Made by a program: the position numbers and the translations under genes. From an uncultured Lachnospiraceae bacterium (GTDB taxonomy: Bacteria > Bacillota > Clostridia > Lachnospirales > Lachnospiraceae), in NCBI GenBank assembly GCA_910584115.1, contig CAJTYN010000140.1, positions 1-8,156 of the forward strand: a DNA stretch of 8,156 nucleotides, given 5' to 3'. Below, one piece after another: positions 1 to 5,670 of the stretch. The notes below the pieces were generated by a model, which was not told where the DNA came from, ran no database searches, and worked only from the letters and a program-made list of their open reading frames with translations. The number at the start of each line of letters is the position of its first letter. Position 1 is the first letter of the stretch.

Positions 1-30
1 CCTGGCAGGAAATCCCCGCCAGGCTTTTTT
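1..30. terminator. Rho-independent terminator, probably bidirectional
   Basis: CCTGGC at 1-6 pairs with GCCAGG at 18-23 around a C/A-rich loop, and the right arm is followed by C and six T residues (25-30). In this orientation it ends a plus-strand transcript entering from the left. The minus-strand DUF3786 gene stops 8 bases to its right, so the same stem probably also serves that gene. The T tract needed for that would be an A run just left of position 1, outside the window. Confidence 0.75.
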
Positions 31-37
31 ATGGTCT

Positions 38-664
38 TTATACAGATGCAAGCATCTTCAATAATACGTCGCCCACCGTGACCGCATCTTCCACCGTCAG
101 GTAATGATCCGCACTCTCAGACAGGAGCATCTTCCCGGATGGCGGGAATTCCTCGTCGGCGAACCAGATGTTGACCGTCACCGGATAGTTGGGGAAGAAG
201 GGGAACACCATGCTAAGATCCGCTTTTGAATGGATCTTCTCTGCGCCCAAGGCCCTGCAGATCCGCTCGACTTCTTCCGGCGTTTTATCCCGGAGGAACT
301 TTTCCAGTTCCTGTTCGACTGTGCGGTCAAATTTCGTTCCCCGGATCACGCCGTCTTTTAGCATCCCGAAGGATATGAGCCGGTCCGAGACAGGTGTCCC
401 ATCTGCCAGATCCAGGTAATGCAGGAGCAGCAGATGATGCCACTCGTCCAGCTTGCCGCTGCACGCAAGCTGCGGGAACGTGAGCGTAATGTCTTTATTC
501 AGGGTGGTCAACTGTAATGTGGATGTCTCCGGATCGTAGACCGCTCCGGAATGTTCCGCGATCTTTTCGGGATCTCTTTTATCCAGGCGCGCCCTGGCTA
601 CCTGGAGCATCTCATGAAATGCCCTGTCGTCCGGAACTTTAATGACCTCTTTAGTGGCATCCAT
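38..664 (-). CDS. DUF3786 domain protein
   Basis: A soluble protein of about 208 residues with no signal peptide or membrane segment. It matches the DUF3786 family pattern as I know it: an N-terminal helix with a 'DPE..A..SG..YD' stretch (residues 31-44), a 'LLLLHYL' helix (78-84), a 'SFGMLKDG' segment (98-105), then a late 'WFADEEFP' motif (167-174) and 'YLTVED' (188-193). The function of the family is not established; it occurs in anaerobes. The preferred start is the ATG at 664, which lies inside the 3' end of the upstream DUF134-NifX gene and overlaps its stop by 14 bases. The frame stays open to an ATG at 751, but the extra 29 residues only mirror the upstream His-rich coding region and look spurious. 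No good Shine-Dalgarno precedes either start, so translation by coupling or re-initiation from the upstream gene is likely. A later ATG at 610 is also possible. The product probably works with its partner in metal or cofactor handling; this is inference from the overlap. Confidence 0.82.
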   Translation of the reverse strand: MDATKEVIKVPDDRAFHEMLQVARARLDKRDPEKIAEHSGAVYDPETSTLQLTTLNKDITLTFPQLACSGKLDEWHHLLLLHYLDLADGTPVSDRLISFGMLKDGVIRGTKFDRTVEQELEKFLRDKTPEEVERICRALGAEKIHSKADLSMVFPFFPNYPVTVNIWFADEEFPPSGKMLLSESADHYLTVEDAVTVGDVLLKMLASV

Positions 665-1400
665 GGTCGCCGCATCCGTGATCGCCGCAGCTATGTCCCT
701 CCGCATGGTCGTGATGGCTGCAATTTGCCTCGGTGGAGTAGACGAGTTCATTCTTGAGCAGCGCGTCTACCGCCGCGTCCGCATCCCCGGATACACCGCA
801 GAAGAGCTGGATGCCCGCCTGGCTGAGGGCTACCTGTGCGCCGCCGCCGATGCCGCCGCAGATCAATGTGTCCACTTTGTTGTCCACCAGGAACCCTGCC
901 AGCGCGCCGTGGCCGCTGCCGTTGGTGTCGATCACAGATGAAGCTGTGACTCTGTTATCCTGGACATCGTAGATCTTAAACTGCTCTGTATGTCCAAAAT
1001 GCTGGTAGATCTGTCCGTTTTCGTAAGTAACTCCGATCCTCATATCCATATCCTCTCTTTTCTTTTCTTTGTCATTGCCGCAGTGTTTGTGGCAGCACAC
1101 CCCTGTCTTTTCGCAGAGGATGAAATTCCCGCCCTCCAAATGCAGCGTGTCCCCATTGACCAGACACTGGGCGAGCTTCCGCCGTGCGCTGCTGTAGATT
1201 CCCTGGATGGTCGTCCGCGCCACTCCCATCTGCCGGGCGCACTGTTCCTGTGTCAGGCCCTCGTGGTCCATCAGACGGATGCATTCATATTCTTCTAATG
1301 TCATGGTGACATCTCCGCCCTGATGGACGACGCCTTGGGGGCCGAACCGTCTGCATGACGGTTTTGCGCAGATGCGCCTTTTTTTGCATGGCCTTGGCAT
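651..1400 (-). CDS. DUF134 (UPF0251) DNA-binding domain fused to a NifX/NifB-type FeMo-cofactor domain
   Basis: A two-domain protein of 249 residues. Residues 1-107 match DUF134: the opening MPRPCKKRRIC, 'LEEYECIRLMD' (35-45), and a sigma-region-4-like helix-turn-helix (49-80, LTQEQCARQMGVARTTIQ). A Cys/His cluster follows (C96, C102, C103, H104, H106, C107) that could bind metal. From residue 120 (MRIGVTYENGQIYQHFG) to about 222 lies a dinitrogenase iron-molybdenum cofactor biosynthesis fold (NifX/NifB C-terminal type), including 'CGGIGGGAQ'. The tail (227-249) is almost only His, Cys, Gly and Asp. No nitrogenase gene is in view, so the NifX-like part more likely binds a metal or cluster that controls the DNA-binding half; that is inference. 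The start at 1400 is preferred over an open frame to 1583 because GGAGG sits 7 bases upstream, an excellent promoter lies at 1435-1462, and DUF134 proteins begin like this. The gene overlaps the following DUF3786 gene by 14 bases. Confidence 0.88.
   Translation of the reverse strand: MPRPCKKRRICAKPSCRRFGPQGVVHQGGDVTMTLEEYECIRLMDHEGLTQEQCARQMGVARTTIQGIYSSARRKLAQCLVNGDTLHLEGGNFILCEKTGVCCHKHCGNDKEKKREDMDMRIGVTYENGQIYQHFGHTEQFKIYDVQDNRVTASSVIDTNGSGHGALAGFLVDNKVDTLICGGIGGGAQVALSQAGIQLFCGVSGDADAAVDALLKNELVYSTEANCSHHDHAEGHSCGDHGCGDHGCH
660..689 (-). repeat. 15-base tandem duplication encoding CGDHG units
   Basis: On the minus strand TGCGGCGATCACGGA (689-675) is followed directly by TGCGGCGACCATGGA (674-660). 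The copies differ at two positions, both synonymous, and encode CGDHG twice at the end of the His/Cys tail; a third TGC then leads to the stop. The C-to-T change in the second copy creates the ATG proposed as the DUF3786 start. Confidence 0.7.
1041..1058 (-). promoter_or_regulatory. Possible internal ribosome binding site and start for the NifX-like domain alone
   Basis: Within the fusion gene, AGAGAGG (1058-1052) lies 8 bases before an in-frame ATG at 1043, which begins MRIGVTYENG, exactly where free-standing NifX-like proteins start. A second ATG at 1049 is too close to the Shine-Dalgarno. The purine run also encodes Lys-Arg-Glu-Asp, so it may be coincidental or a relic of two once-separate genes. 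Confidence 0.4.
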
Positions 1401-1422
1401 AGTCTTACCTCCGGGGAGTTTT

Positions 1423-1430
1423 TGTATACA
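1423..1430. promoter_or_regulatory. TGTATACA palindrome at the predicted transcription start
   Basis: A perfect 8-base palindrome begins 5 bases downstream of the -10 box of the DUF134-NifX promoter, about where transcription should start. It is well placed for an operator, for example for autoregulation by the DNA-binding domain encoded just downstream. It is short enough to arise by chance. Confidence 0.25.
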
Positions 1431-1434
1431 TGGT

Positions 1435-1462
1435 ATTATAGCACGTTTTCGGCATATGTCAA
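1435..1462 (-). promoter_or_regulatory. Near-consensus sigma-A promoter for the DUF134-NifX / DUF3786 genes
   Basis: Read on the minus strand, TTGACA (1462-1457) is followed after 16 bases by TATAAT (1440-1435). Both hexamers are perfect consensus. The predicted start of transcription, near 1428, leaves a leader of about 28 bases that contains the GGAGG site of the fusion gene. The strength implies high basal expression unless a repressor acts on it. Confidence 0.82.
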
Positions 1463-1474
1463 TAACTTTTTTCT

Positions 1475-1573
1475 GTGATATCTCGGGGACTGATCGCAGT
1501 GCTGAGCTTCGGCTTGACCTGCTCCGGGATCGGATACACACTCGGTAAAGATAGCGACAAGACGCAGAAATAG
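1475..1573 (+). pseudogene. Short hydrophobic ORF, remnant or small membrane peptide
   Basis: From a GTG at 1475 to the TAG at 1571 the plus strand encodes 32 residues with a membrane-like stretch, roughly LIAVLSFGLTCSGIGYTLG, then a charged end KDSDKTQK. This resembles in character the C-terminus of the very small one-helix peptides (holin-like toxins) that occur beside stem-loops in Clostridia. The stop falls inside a long inverted repeat (1565-1610), a common arrangement for such elements. No Shine-Dalgarno precedes the GTG, and the upstream part lies across the -35 region of the divergent promoter. It is therefore more likely a truncated relic than a working gene. The family assignment is from memory of the pattern and is weak. 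Confidence 0.3.
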
Positions 1574-1610
1574 CCGCTTTCACCCGTGATGCGGCAAGCG
1601 GCTATCTCTG
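1565..1610. terminator. Stem-loop closing the ABC transporter operon
   Basis: ATAGCCGCTT (1570-1579) pairs perfectly with AAGCGGCTAT (1596-1605). The stem continues past one mismatch with CAGA (1565-1568) against TCTG (1607-1610). It starts 24 bases after the permease stop. On the minus strand the sequence after the inner stem is ATTTCTG, a poor T tract, so termination may be partial. It could equally act as a 3' end for the small plus-strand ORF whose stop it contains. Confidence 0.6.
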
Positions 1611-1633
1611 TAAACTTATAGATCTTTGTCTCT

Positions 1634-2620
1634 TTACGCTTTTGATTTTGTATTTTTTACGTAGTCGATGAATACGGCCAGCAGGATGACGATACCCTTG
1701 ACCACGTCCTGCCAGAATGAGTTTACGTTGAGCAGGTTCAGGCCGTTGTTGAGGATACCGATGATCAGCGCACCGATGATCGTCCCTCCGATCTTACCGG
1801 AACCGCCGGCCATGGATGTACCGCCCACGACGACTGCCGCGATCGCGTCCATCTCCGCGCCCTCACCGGCTGTCGGCTGTCCGGAATACATACGGGATGC
1901 CAGCACGATACCGGCAAGCCCTGCCATCACGCCTGAGAACGCATGGACGAAGAATTTTACCCGGGAGACTTTGATACCGGAAAATACGGCCGCCTGGGCG
2001 TTCCCGCCCACCGCGTAGATATGGCGTCCCATCTTCGTCTTGTTCATGATCAGCGCTGTGATCACCAGCACGATCAGCATCAGGATGACCGGGACCGGGA
2101 CGAAACCGACGTATCCGGCGCCGATGAACTGCCACTCTTTTGTCACGACACGGACCGGAGAACCGCCTGTGTAGACTTTTGCCAGGCCGCGGGCGATGTT
2201 CATGGTGGCCAGGGTCACGATGAACGGCGGTATGGTGGTGCTGCTGATCACGAAACCGTTGAAGACGCCGATCACCAGACCGATCAGCACGCCCACGATC
2301 AGGGCGACGGCGATGGGCAGGTTGTACCGGGATACGCATCCGGCCGCCAGCACACCTGACAGAGCGATGATCGAACCTACTGAAAGGTCGATGCCGCCCA
2401 GGATGATGACCATGGTCATACCGCAGGCCAGGAACATATTCGTAGAGATCTGACGCAGTACGTTAAAAATATTTTTTGATGTCAAAAACGATCCGCTCGT
2501 AGCCGGAAATACGGCTAAAAACAGGCACAGCACCAGCAATGCGCCGATGATACCCATATTTTCTTTCAGAAAAGCCGCAACTTTGTTGGAGCTGGCTTTT
2601 TTTGCTGCTTCTTGAGCCAT
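1634..2620 (-). CDS. Sugar-type ABC transporter permease (RbsC/MglC family)
   Basis: A polytopic inner-membrane protein of 328 residues, the usual size for this family. It forms the channel of a Rbs/Mgl/Xyl-type (CUT2) importer, normally as a homodimer. Visible marks are a cytoplasmic Lys-rich N-terminus, a first helix at about 24-40, the family hallmark GGIDLSVGS (75-83), 'ATMNIARGL', and the ATPase-contact region EGAEMDAIAAVVVGGTS (253-269) followed by hydrophobic helices to the C-terminus. The start at 2620 is chosen because AAGGAGG lies 9 bases upstream; an upstream ATG at 2641 would place that Shine-Dalgarno inside the gene. It begins 27 bases after the ATPase stop, so the two are co-transcribed. 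Only one permease gene is present, as usual for this class. The substrate cannot be read from the sequence. Confidence 0.93.
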   Translation of the reverse strand: MAQEAAKKASSNKVAAFLKENMGIIGALLVLCLFLAVFPATSGSFLTSKNIFNVLRQISTNMFLACGMTMVIILGGIDLSVGSIIALSGVLAAGCVSRYNLPIAVALIVGVLIGLVIGVFNGFVISSTTIPPFIVTLATMNIARGLAKVYTGGSPVRVVTKEWQFIGAGYVGFVPVPVILMLIVLVITALIMNKTKMGRHIYAVGGNAQAAVFSGIKVSRVKFFVHAFSGVMAGLAGIVLASRMYSGQPTAGEGAEMDAIAAVVVGGTSMAGGSGKIGGTIIGALIIGILNNGLNLLNVNSFWQDVVKGIVILLAVFIDYVKNTKSKA

Positions 2621-2647
2621 TTCTTCCCCTCCTTGATCCATATACCT

Positions 2648-4132
2648 TTAGTTCGCCGCCAACTGCATGATCGATTCCTGTGTCACTTCCGTATGGTCCA
2701 GACAGCCGGCCACCCGGCCTTCGGCCATTACGTAGACACGGTCGCTCATGTTGATGATCTCCGGGAGTTCCGATGAGATCATGATGATCGACATACCCTC
2801 TTTTACCACCTGGTTCATGATCGCGTAGATCTCGGATTTCGCCCCCACGTCCACACCGCGGGTAGGTTCGTCCAGGATCAGGATGTCCGGGTCAGTCGCC
2901 AGCCATCGTCCGATCATCACTTTCTGCTGGTTCCCGCCGGACAGGTTGCCGATGGCCTGTTCCTGGGTCGGGGTCTTGGTGCTCATCATGTCAATGTATT
3001 TCTGTGTGATGTCCACTTCTTTCTTGCCGTCCACCGATATGCCGTGGATGAACTGCTCCAGCACCTCTATGGTGGAATTGAAGCGCACGCTCTGCACATG
3101 GTACAGACCTTCCAGCTTTCGGTCTTCCGGGACCAGGGCGATGCCGTACTTTAAGGCGTCGATAGGACTCTGTACGTTGACTTTCTTACCTTTGACATAC
3201 ACGTCCCCTTTGGATCCTTTTGTCAGGCCGAAGATGCATTTCATCGTCTCGCTGCGCCCTGCGCCGACCAGGCCGGCAAACCCGATGATCTCGCCTTTTT
3301 TCAGCTCGAAGCTGGCATCCTGGACCATCTTTCCGTCGGAGATGTGCTCACATTTTAGCAGCGTCTCCCCAGGTTCCTGGTAATCCCTGGTGTAGTAATT
3401 CGTCAGTTCACGGCCGACCATCATGGCGATCAGATCGTCTTTTGTCGTCTCTTTTACGACTTTGGTCCCCACGTACTGGCCGTCACGCATGATGGTCACC
3501 CGGTCGCAGATCTCTTCCAGCTCGCTCATCTTATGGGAGATGTAGACGATCCCCACGCCTTTCGCAGTCAGCTTGCGCATGGTCTGGAAAAGGAACGCCA
3601 CCTCTTTATCTGAGATGGAGGACGTCGGCTCATCCATGACCAGTATCTTGGAATCATATGAGATCGCTTTTACGATCTCCACCATCTGCTGCTGCGCGAT
3701 GGTCAGGTCCTTGATCAGGCTGTCCGCCGGTATATGGATCTCCTGGGCGTCCAGAAGCTCCTGGGCCTCTTCCGTCATCTTCTTACGATCGATCAGGATG
3801 CCGCTGCCGTGCTCCCGTCCCAGGAAGATATTCTCGGCGACTGTCATGTGCGGGACGAGCACCAGCTCCTGGTGTATGATGGCGATCCCGTTCTCCTGGG
3901 CATCCCGCACCCCGTTGATGGTCACCTTTTTTCCATCGATGTAGATCTCGCCTTCTTCCGGATGATAGATGCCGCCCAGCACCTTGATCAGCGTGGACTT
4001 TCCTGCCCCGTTTTCACCCAGGAGGGCGTGGACTTCTCCGGCTCTCAGTTCATAACTGACATCATTTAACGCATATACACCGGGAAACCGCTTATGTATA
4101 TGCTCCATTTTTAACAAAACCTGTTCACTCAA
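2648..4132 (-). CDS. Sugar-type ABC transporter ATP-binding protein with two ATPase domains (RbsA/MglA family)
   Basis: A cytoplasmic fusion of two nucleotide-binding domains, 494 residues, that powers the importer. Domain 1 has Walker A GENGAGKST (39-47), signature LTIAQQQ (143-149), Walker B VMDEP (165-169) and the switch His in SHK (H200). Domain 2 has a degenerate Walker A, GLVGAGRSE (287-295), with Arg in place of the catalytic Lys, the motif VPEDR (334-338), a canonical LSGGNQQ signature (397-403) and Walker B ILDEP (419-423). A degenerate second site is normal for RbsA/MglA/AraG. The start is uncertain: I favour the TTG at 4132, which gives MSEQVLLKMEHIHK as in relatives and has GGTGAT just upstream. 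A GTG at 4144 adds four residues but lacks a Shine-Dalgarno, and an ATG at 4108 would cut into the conserved first strand. It lies between the binding-protein and permease genes. Confidence 0.94.
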   Translation of the reverse strand: MSEQVLLKMEHIHKRFPGVYALNDVSYELRAGEVHALLGENGAGKSTLIKVLGGIYHPEEGEIYIDGKKVTINGVRDAQENGIAIIHQELVLVPHMTVAENIFLGREHGSGILIDRKKMTEEAQELLDAQEIHIPADSLIKDLTIAQQQMVEIVKAISYDSKILVMDEPTSSISDKEVAFLFQTMRKLTAKGVGIVYISHKMSELEEICDRVTIMRDGQYVGTKVVKETTKDDLIAMMVGRELTNYYTRDYQEPGETLLKCEHISDGKMVQDASFELKKGEIIGFAGLVGAGRSETMKCIFGLTKGSKGDVYVKGKKVNVQSPIDALKYGIALVPEDRKLEGLYHVQSVRFNSTIEVLEQFIHGISVDGKKEVDITQKYIDMMSTKTPTQEQAIGNLSGGNQQKVMIGRWLATDPDILILDEPTRGVDVGAKSEIYAIMNQVVKEGMSIIMISSELPEIINMSDRVYVMAEGRVAGCLDHTEVTQESIMQLAAN

Positions 4133-4179
4133 ATCATCACCCACTTACGTTTTATTGTGATCGTGCTGCTCTTTACATG

Positions 4180-4227
4180 GGAATGCCCCAAAAGCCTGTG
4201 TCTTTGTGCGGCTTTTGGGGCAGTTCC
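4180..4227. other. Long intergenic stem-loop between binding-protein and ATPase genes
   Basis: TGCCCCAAAAGCC (4184-4196) pairs perfectly with GGCTTTTGGGGCA (4210-4222) around a 13-base loop. With one bulged G (4223), GGAA (4180-4183) also pairs with TTCC (4224-4227), giving 17 base pairs. It starts 22 bases after the binding-protein stop. No T tract follows on the minus strand (CATTCCC), so a leaky terminator or an RNA-stabilising 3' structure that raises binding-protein output is more likely than full termination. The remaining space to the ATPase gene (4133-4179) shows nothing else I can name. Confidence 0.7.
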
Positions 4228-4248
4228 TTTTACAAGACTATTTATTTC

Positions 4249-5334
4249 TTACTGCCATCCGTCTGTGCCGTATTCTGCTACGTTGTCAGCGGTGATCAGG
4301 AATGTCTCAACAGGATATCTCTCGTCTACTTCTTCTCCAGCCATGATCTTGTACATCAGGTCTACAGAAGTCTCAGCGATGGATACAGGTGACTGTGCGC
4401 CTGAACCTTCGATCAGGGATTCACCGGAAGCCAGTTCAGACTTGATGTCCGGAGAACCGTCAACACCGTAGATCTTGCAGTCTGTCAGGTTCGCTGCGTT
4501 GGCTGCTGCCAGTGCGCCTAATGCAGTCGGGTCGTTGCCGCCGAAAATCGCAACAACGTCGCTGTGTGCCTGCAGTAAGTCTTCTGCGATGCCCATGGAT
4601 ACTTCCAGGTTGCCTTTTGCATCCTGCTGTGCAACGATGTCAAAGCCTTTGCCTTCGATCGCGTCTAAGAAACCGTTTGTCCTGTCAACGACTGAGTTCA
4701 TGGTCGGGGAATCCAATACGATGATCGGGCCGCCGTCCGGGCATTTCTTTACGAGGTCTTCGCCGCAGACTTTACCTGCATTGTAGTTATCGGATCCTGC
4801 GTAAGTCGCTACATAAGACATGTCCGCAACTTCTGTATCAAAGTTTACGATCGGCACTTCCGCTTCTTTCAGAGCGTCCAATGCCGGAAGGATACCTTCT
4901 GCCTCTGCCGGATTCAGGAAGATACCGTCCATGCCCTGTGCGATCATATCCTCGATCTGTGTGATCTGCAGGGAAACGTCGTTGGCCGGGTCTGTGGAGA
5001 TCAGCTTGTCCCCTTTTGCTTCAACTGCTGTACGGATCGCGTCCTCGATCGTTACGAAGAATGGGTTCGTCCCGTCCATGCAGGTGTAACCGAAGGTGTA
5101 CGGACCGCCGGAGCTCTCTGCTTCCGCGTCGTCGCCTGCGTCTGCTGTGTCTTCTGCCGCGTCCGCATCATCAGCTTCGTCAGCTTCATCCGCTGCGTCA
5201 TCGGCTGTGTCCTCTGCTGCCTCTGTCTCTTTTGCCGCGTCAGATGAGCCGCTGTCTGAGCTTCCGCCGCATCCTACCAGTAACGTTCCTGCCATGGTCA
5301 TGCAGAGTAAAGCTGCTAAAAGTTTTCTTTTCAT
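4249..5334 (-). CDS. Sugar-type ABC transporter substrate-binding lipoprotein
   Basis: An extracytoplasmic binding protein of 361 residues. It begins with a lipoprotein signal peptide (KRK, hydrophobic core 5-19, lipobox LVGC with the lipidated Cys22). A linker of about 55 residues (23-77) follows, almost wholly Ala, Asp, Glu, Ser and Gly. The type 1 periplasmic-binding fold starts at YTFGYTCMDGTNPFF (79-93). The family signatures 'AQGMDGIFLNPAEAEGI', 'VPIVNFDTE', 'VDRTNGFLDAI', 'VVAIFGGNDPTALGALAA' and 'KIYGVDGSPDI' place it in the ribose/galactose/xylose-binding group. GGGAGG ends 9 bases before the ATG at 5334. It is the first gene of the importer operon and is separated from the ATPase gene by a strong stem-loop. 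The ligand is not determinable here; a pentose, hexose or other small polar molecule is possible. Confidence 0.93.
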   Translation of the reverse strand: MKRKLLAALLCMTMAGTLLVGCGGSSDSGSSDAAKETEAAEDTADDAADEADEADDADAAEDTADAGDDAEAESSGGPYTFGYTCMDGTNPFFVTIEDAIRTAVEAKGDKLISTDPANDVSLQITQIEDMIAQGMDGIFLNPAEAEGILPALDALKEAEVPIVNFDTEVADMSYVATYAGSDNYNAGKVCGEDLVKKCPDGGPIIVLDSPTMNSVVDRTNGFLDAIEGKGFDIVAQQDAKGNLEVSMGIAEDLLQAHSDVVAIFGGNDPTALGALAAANAANLTDCKIYGVDGSPDIKSELASGESLIEGSGAQSPVSIAETSVDLMYKIMAGEEVDERYPVETFLITADNVAEYGTDGWQ

Positions 5335-5478
5335 ATTTTGTTTCCTCCCTTTTAAAATATGATTTCTTTAACTTCTGTATATATCTTACACCAAAAGACC
5401 GGAAAAATCACCTATATTTTGTAATCAATTTTCTATGACATTTGTCATATCGCCCGTTTTTTTGACAGAATGCACTGA
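5335..5478. other. Upstream region of the importer operon
   Basis: An A/T-rich stretch, unlike its G+C-richer surroundings, which must hold the importer promoter. A TAAGATATATA run at about 5375-5386 (minus strand) could be a -10 region, but I see no convincing -35 at the right distance and no clear catabolite-responsive (cre) site. The inverted repeat at 5434-5449 is the main regulatory-looking element. Just beyond it the plus strand has a T7 run (5457-5463) not preceded by a usable stem. Confidence 0.4.
5434..5449. promoter_or_regulatory. Perfect 7-2-7 inverted repeat, candidate operator
   Basis: TATGACA, two T residues, then TGTCATA form a perfect palindrome 100 bases upstream of the binding-protein start. 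The two-base spacing makes it unusable as an RNA hairpin but typical of a site for a dimeric regulator. Its position suggests an activator or repressor site for the importer. I do not recognise the regulator and none is encoded in the window. Confidence 0.5.
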
Positions 5479-5604
5479 TTTCCTCTCTTAGCGGATATCG
5501 AGGAGGTAGCTGTTGACAAGGCGGTCCTTAATCTGATCGCCAAAAAGCGCAGACAGATCGAACGCAAGCTATACCAACAGCCGCCATTGACAAAAAAAGA
5601 GTGA
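5479..5604 (+). pseudogene. C-terminal remnant of an unidentified protein
   Basis: On the plus strand a frame opens after a stop at 5476-5478 and runs to the TGA at 5602, encoding about 41 residues that look protein-like: ADIEEVAVDKAVLNLIAKKR, then a basic helix and YQQPPLTKKE. There is no ATG or GTG in the frame, and the only nearby start-like TTG is out of frame, so this is probably the tail of a lost gene. The charged amphipathic character suggests a DNA-binding or mobile-element protein, but I cannot name a family. Its stop codon falls in the left arm of the terminator at 5602-5640, as if that terminator was originally its own. Confidence 0.4.
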
Positions 5605-5640
5605 GCGGCCGTCACTGCTGTGGGTAGTGGCGGCTGCTCA
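5592..5640 (-). terminator. Strong rho-independent terminator of the toxin-antitoxin genes
   Basis: Positions 5602-5616 pair with 5626-5640 in a 15-base-pair stem with two G-T pairs and a 9-base loop. On the minus strand the stem is followed within 4 bases by seven T residues (5598-5592). It lies 30 bases after the PIN gene stop and insulates the importer operon from it. Confidence 0.88.
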
Positions 5641-5670
5641 TCTATTCCCTTTGGATAAAGCCTCTGACCG

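Noticed and set aside
287..295. Loss of the Walker A lysine in the second ATPase domain as a sign of a broken gene (residues 287-295 of the ATPase)
   Set aside because: A degenerate second Walker A (GAGRSE) is normal for RbsA/MglA-type double ATPases. The coordinates given are residue numbers; the DNA lies within the ATPase gene at about 3248-3274.
665..751. N-terminal extension of the DUF3786 protein to an ATG at 751
   Set aside because: It lies wholly within the His/Cys tail coding region of the upstream gene in another frame, has no ribosome binding site, and lies before the part that resembles the DUF3786 family.
1401..1583. N-terminal extension of the DUF134-NifX protein to an ATG at 1583
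   Set aside because: The extra residues are Arg/Ser-rich and unlike any domain, the stretch contains the promoter and stem-loop, and GGAGG correctly precedes the ATG at 1400.
5016..5438. Plus-strand Arg/Leu/Pro-rich open frame opposite the binding-protein gene
   Set aside because: It is the antisense shadow of the Ala/Asp/Glu-rich linker codons, with low-complexity composition and no ribosome binding site.
5451..5463. Plus-strand terminator ending in the T7 run
   Set aside because: The only inverted repeat upstream has a two-base loop and ends 7 bases before the T run, so it cannot form a working terminator hairpin.
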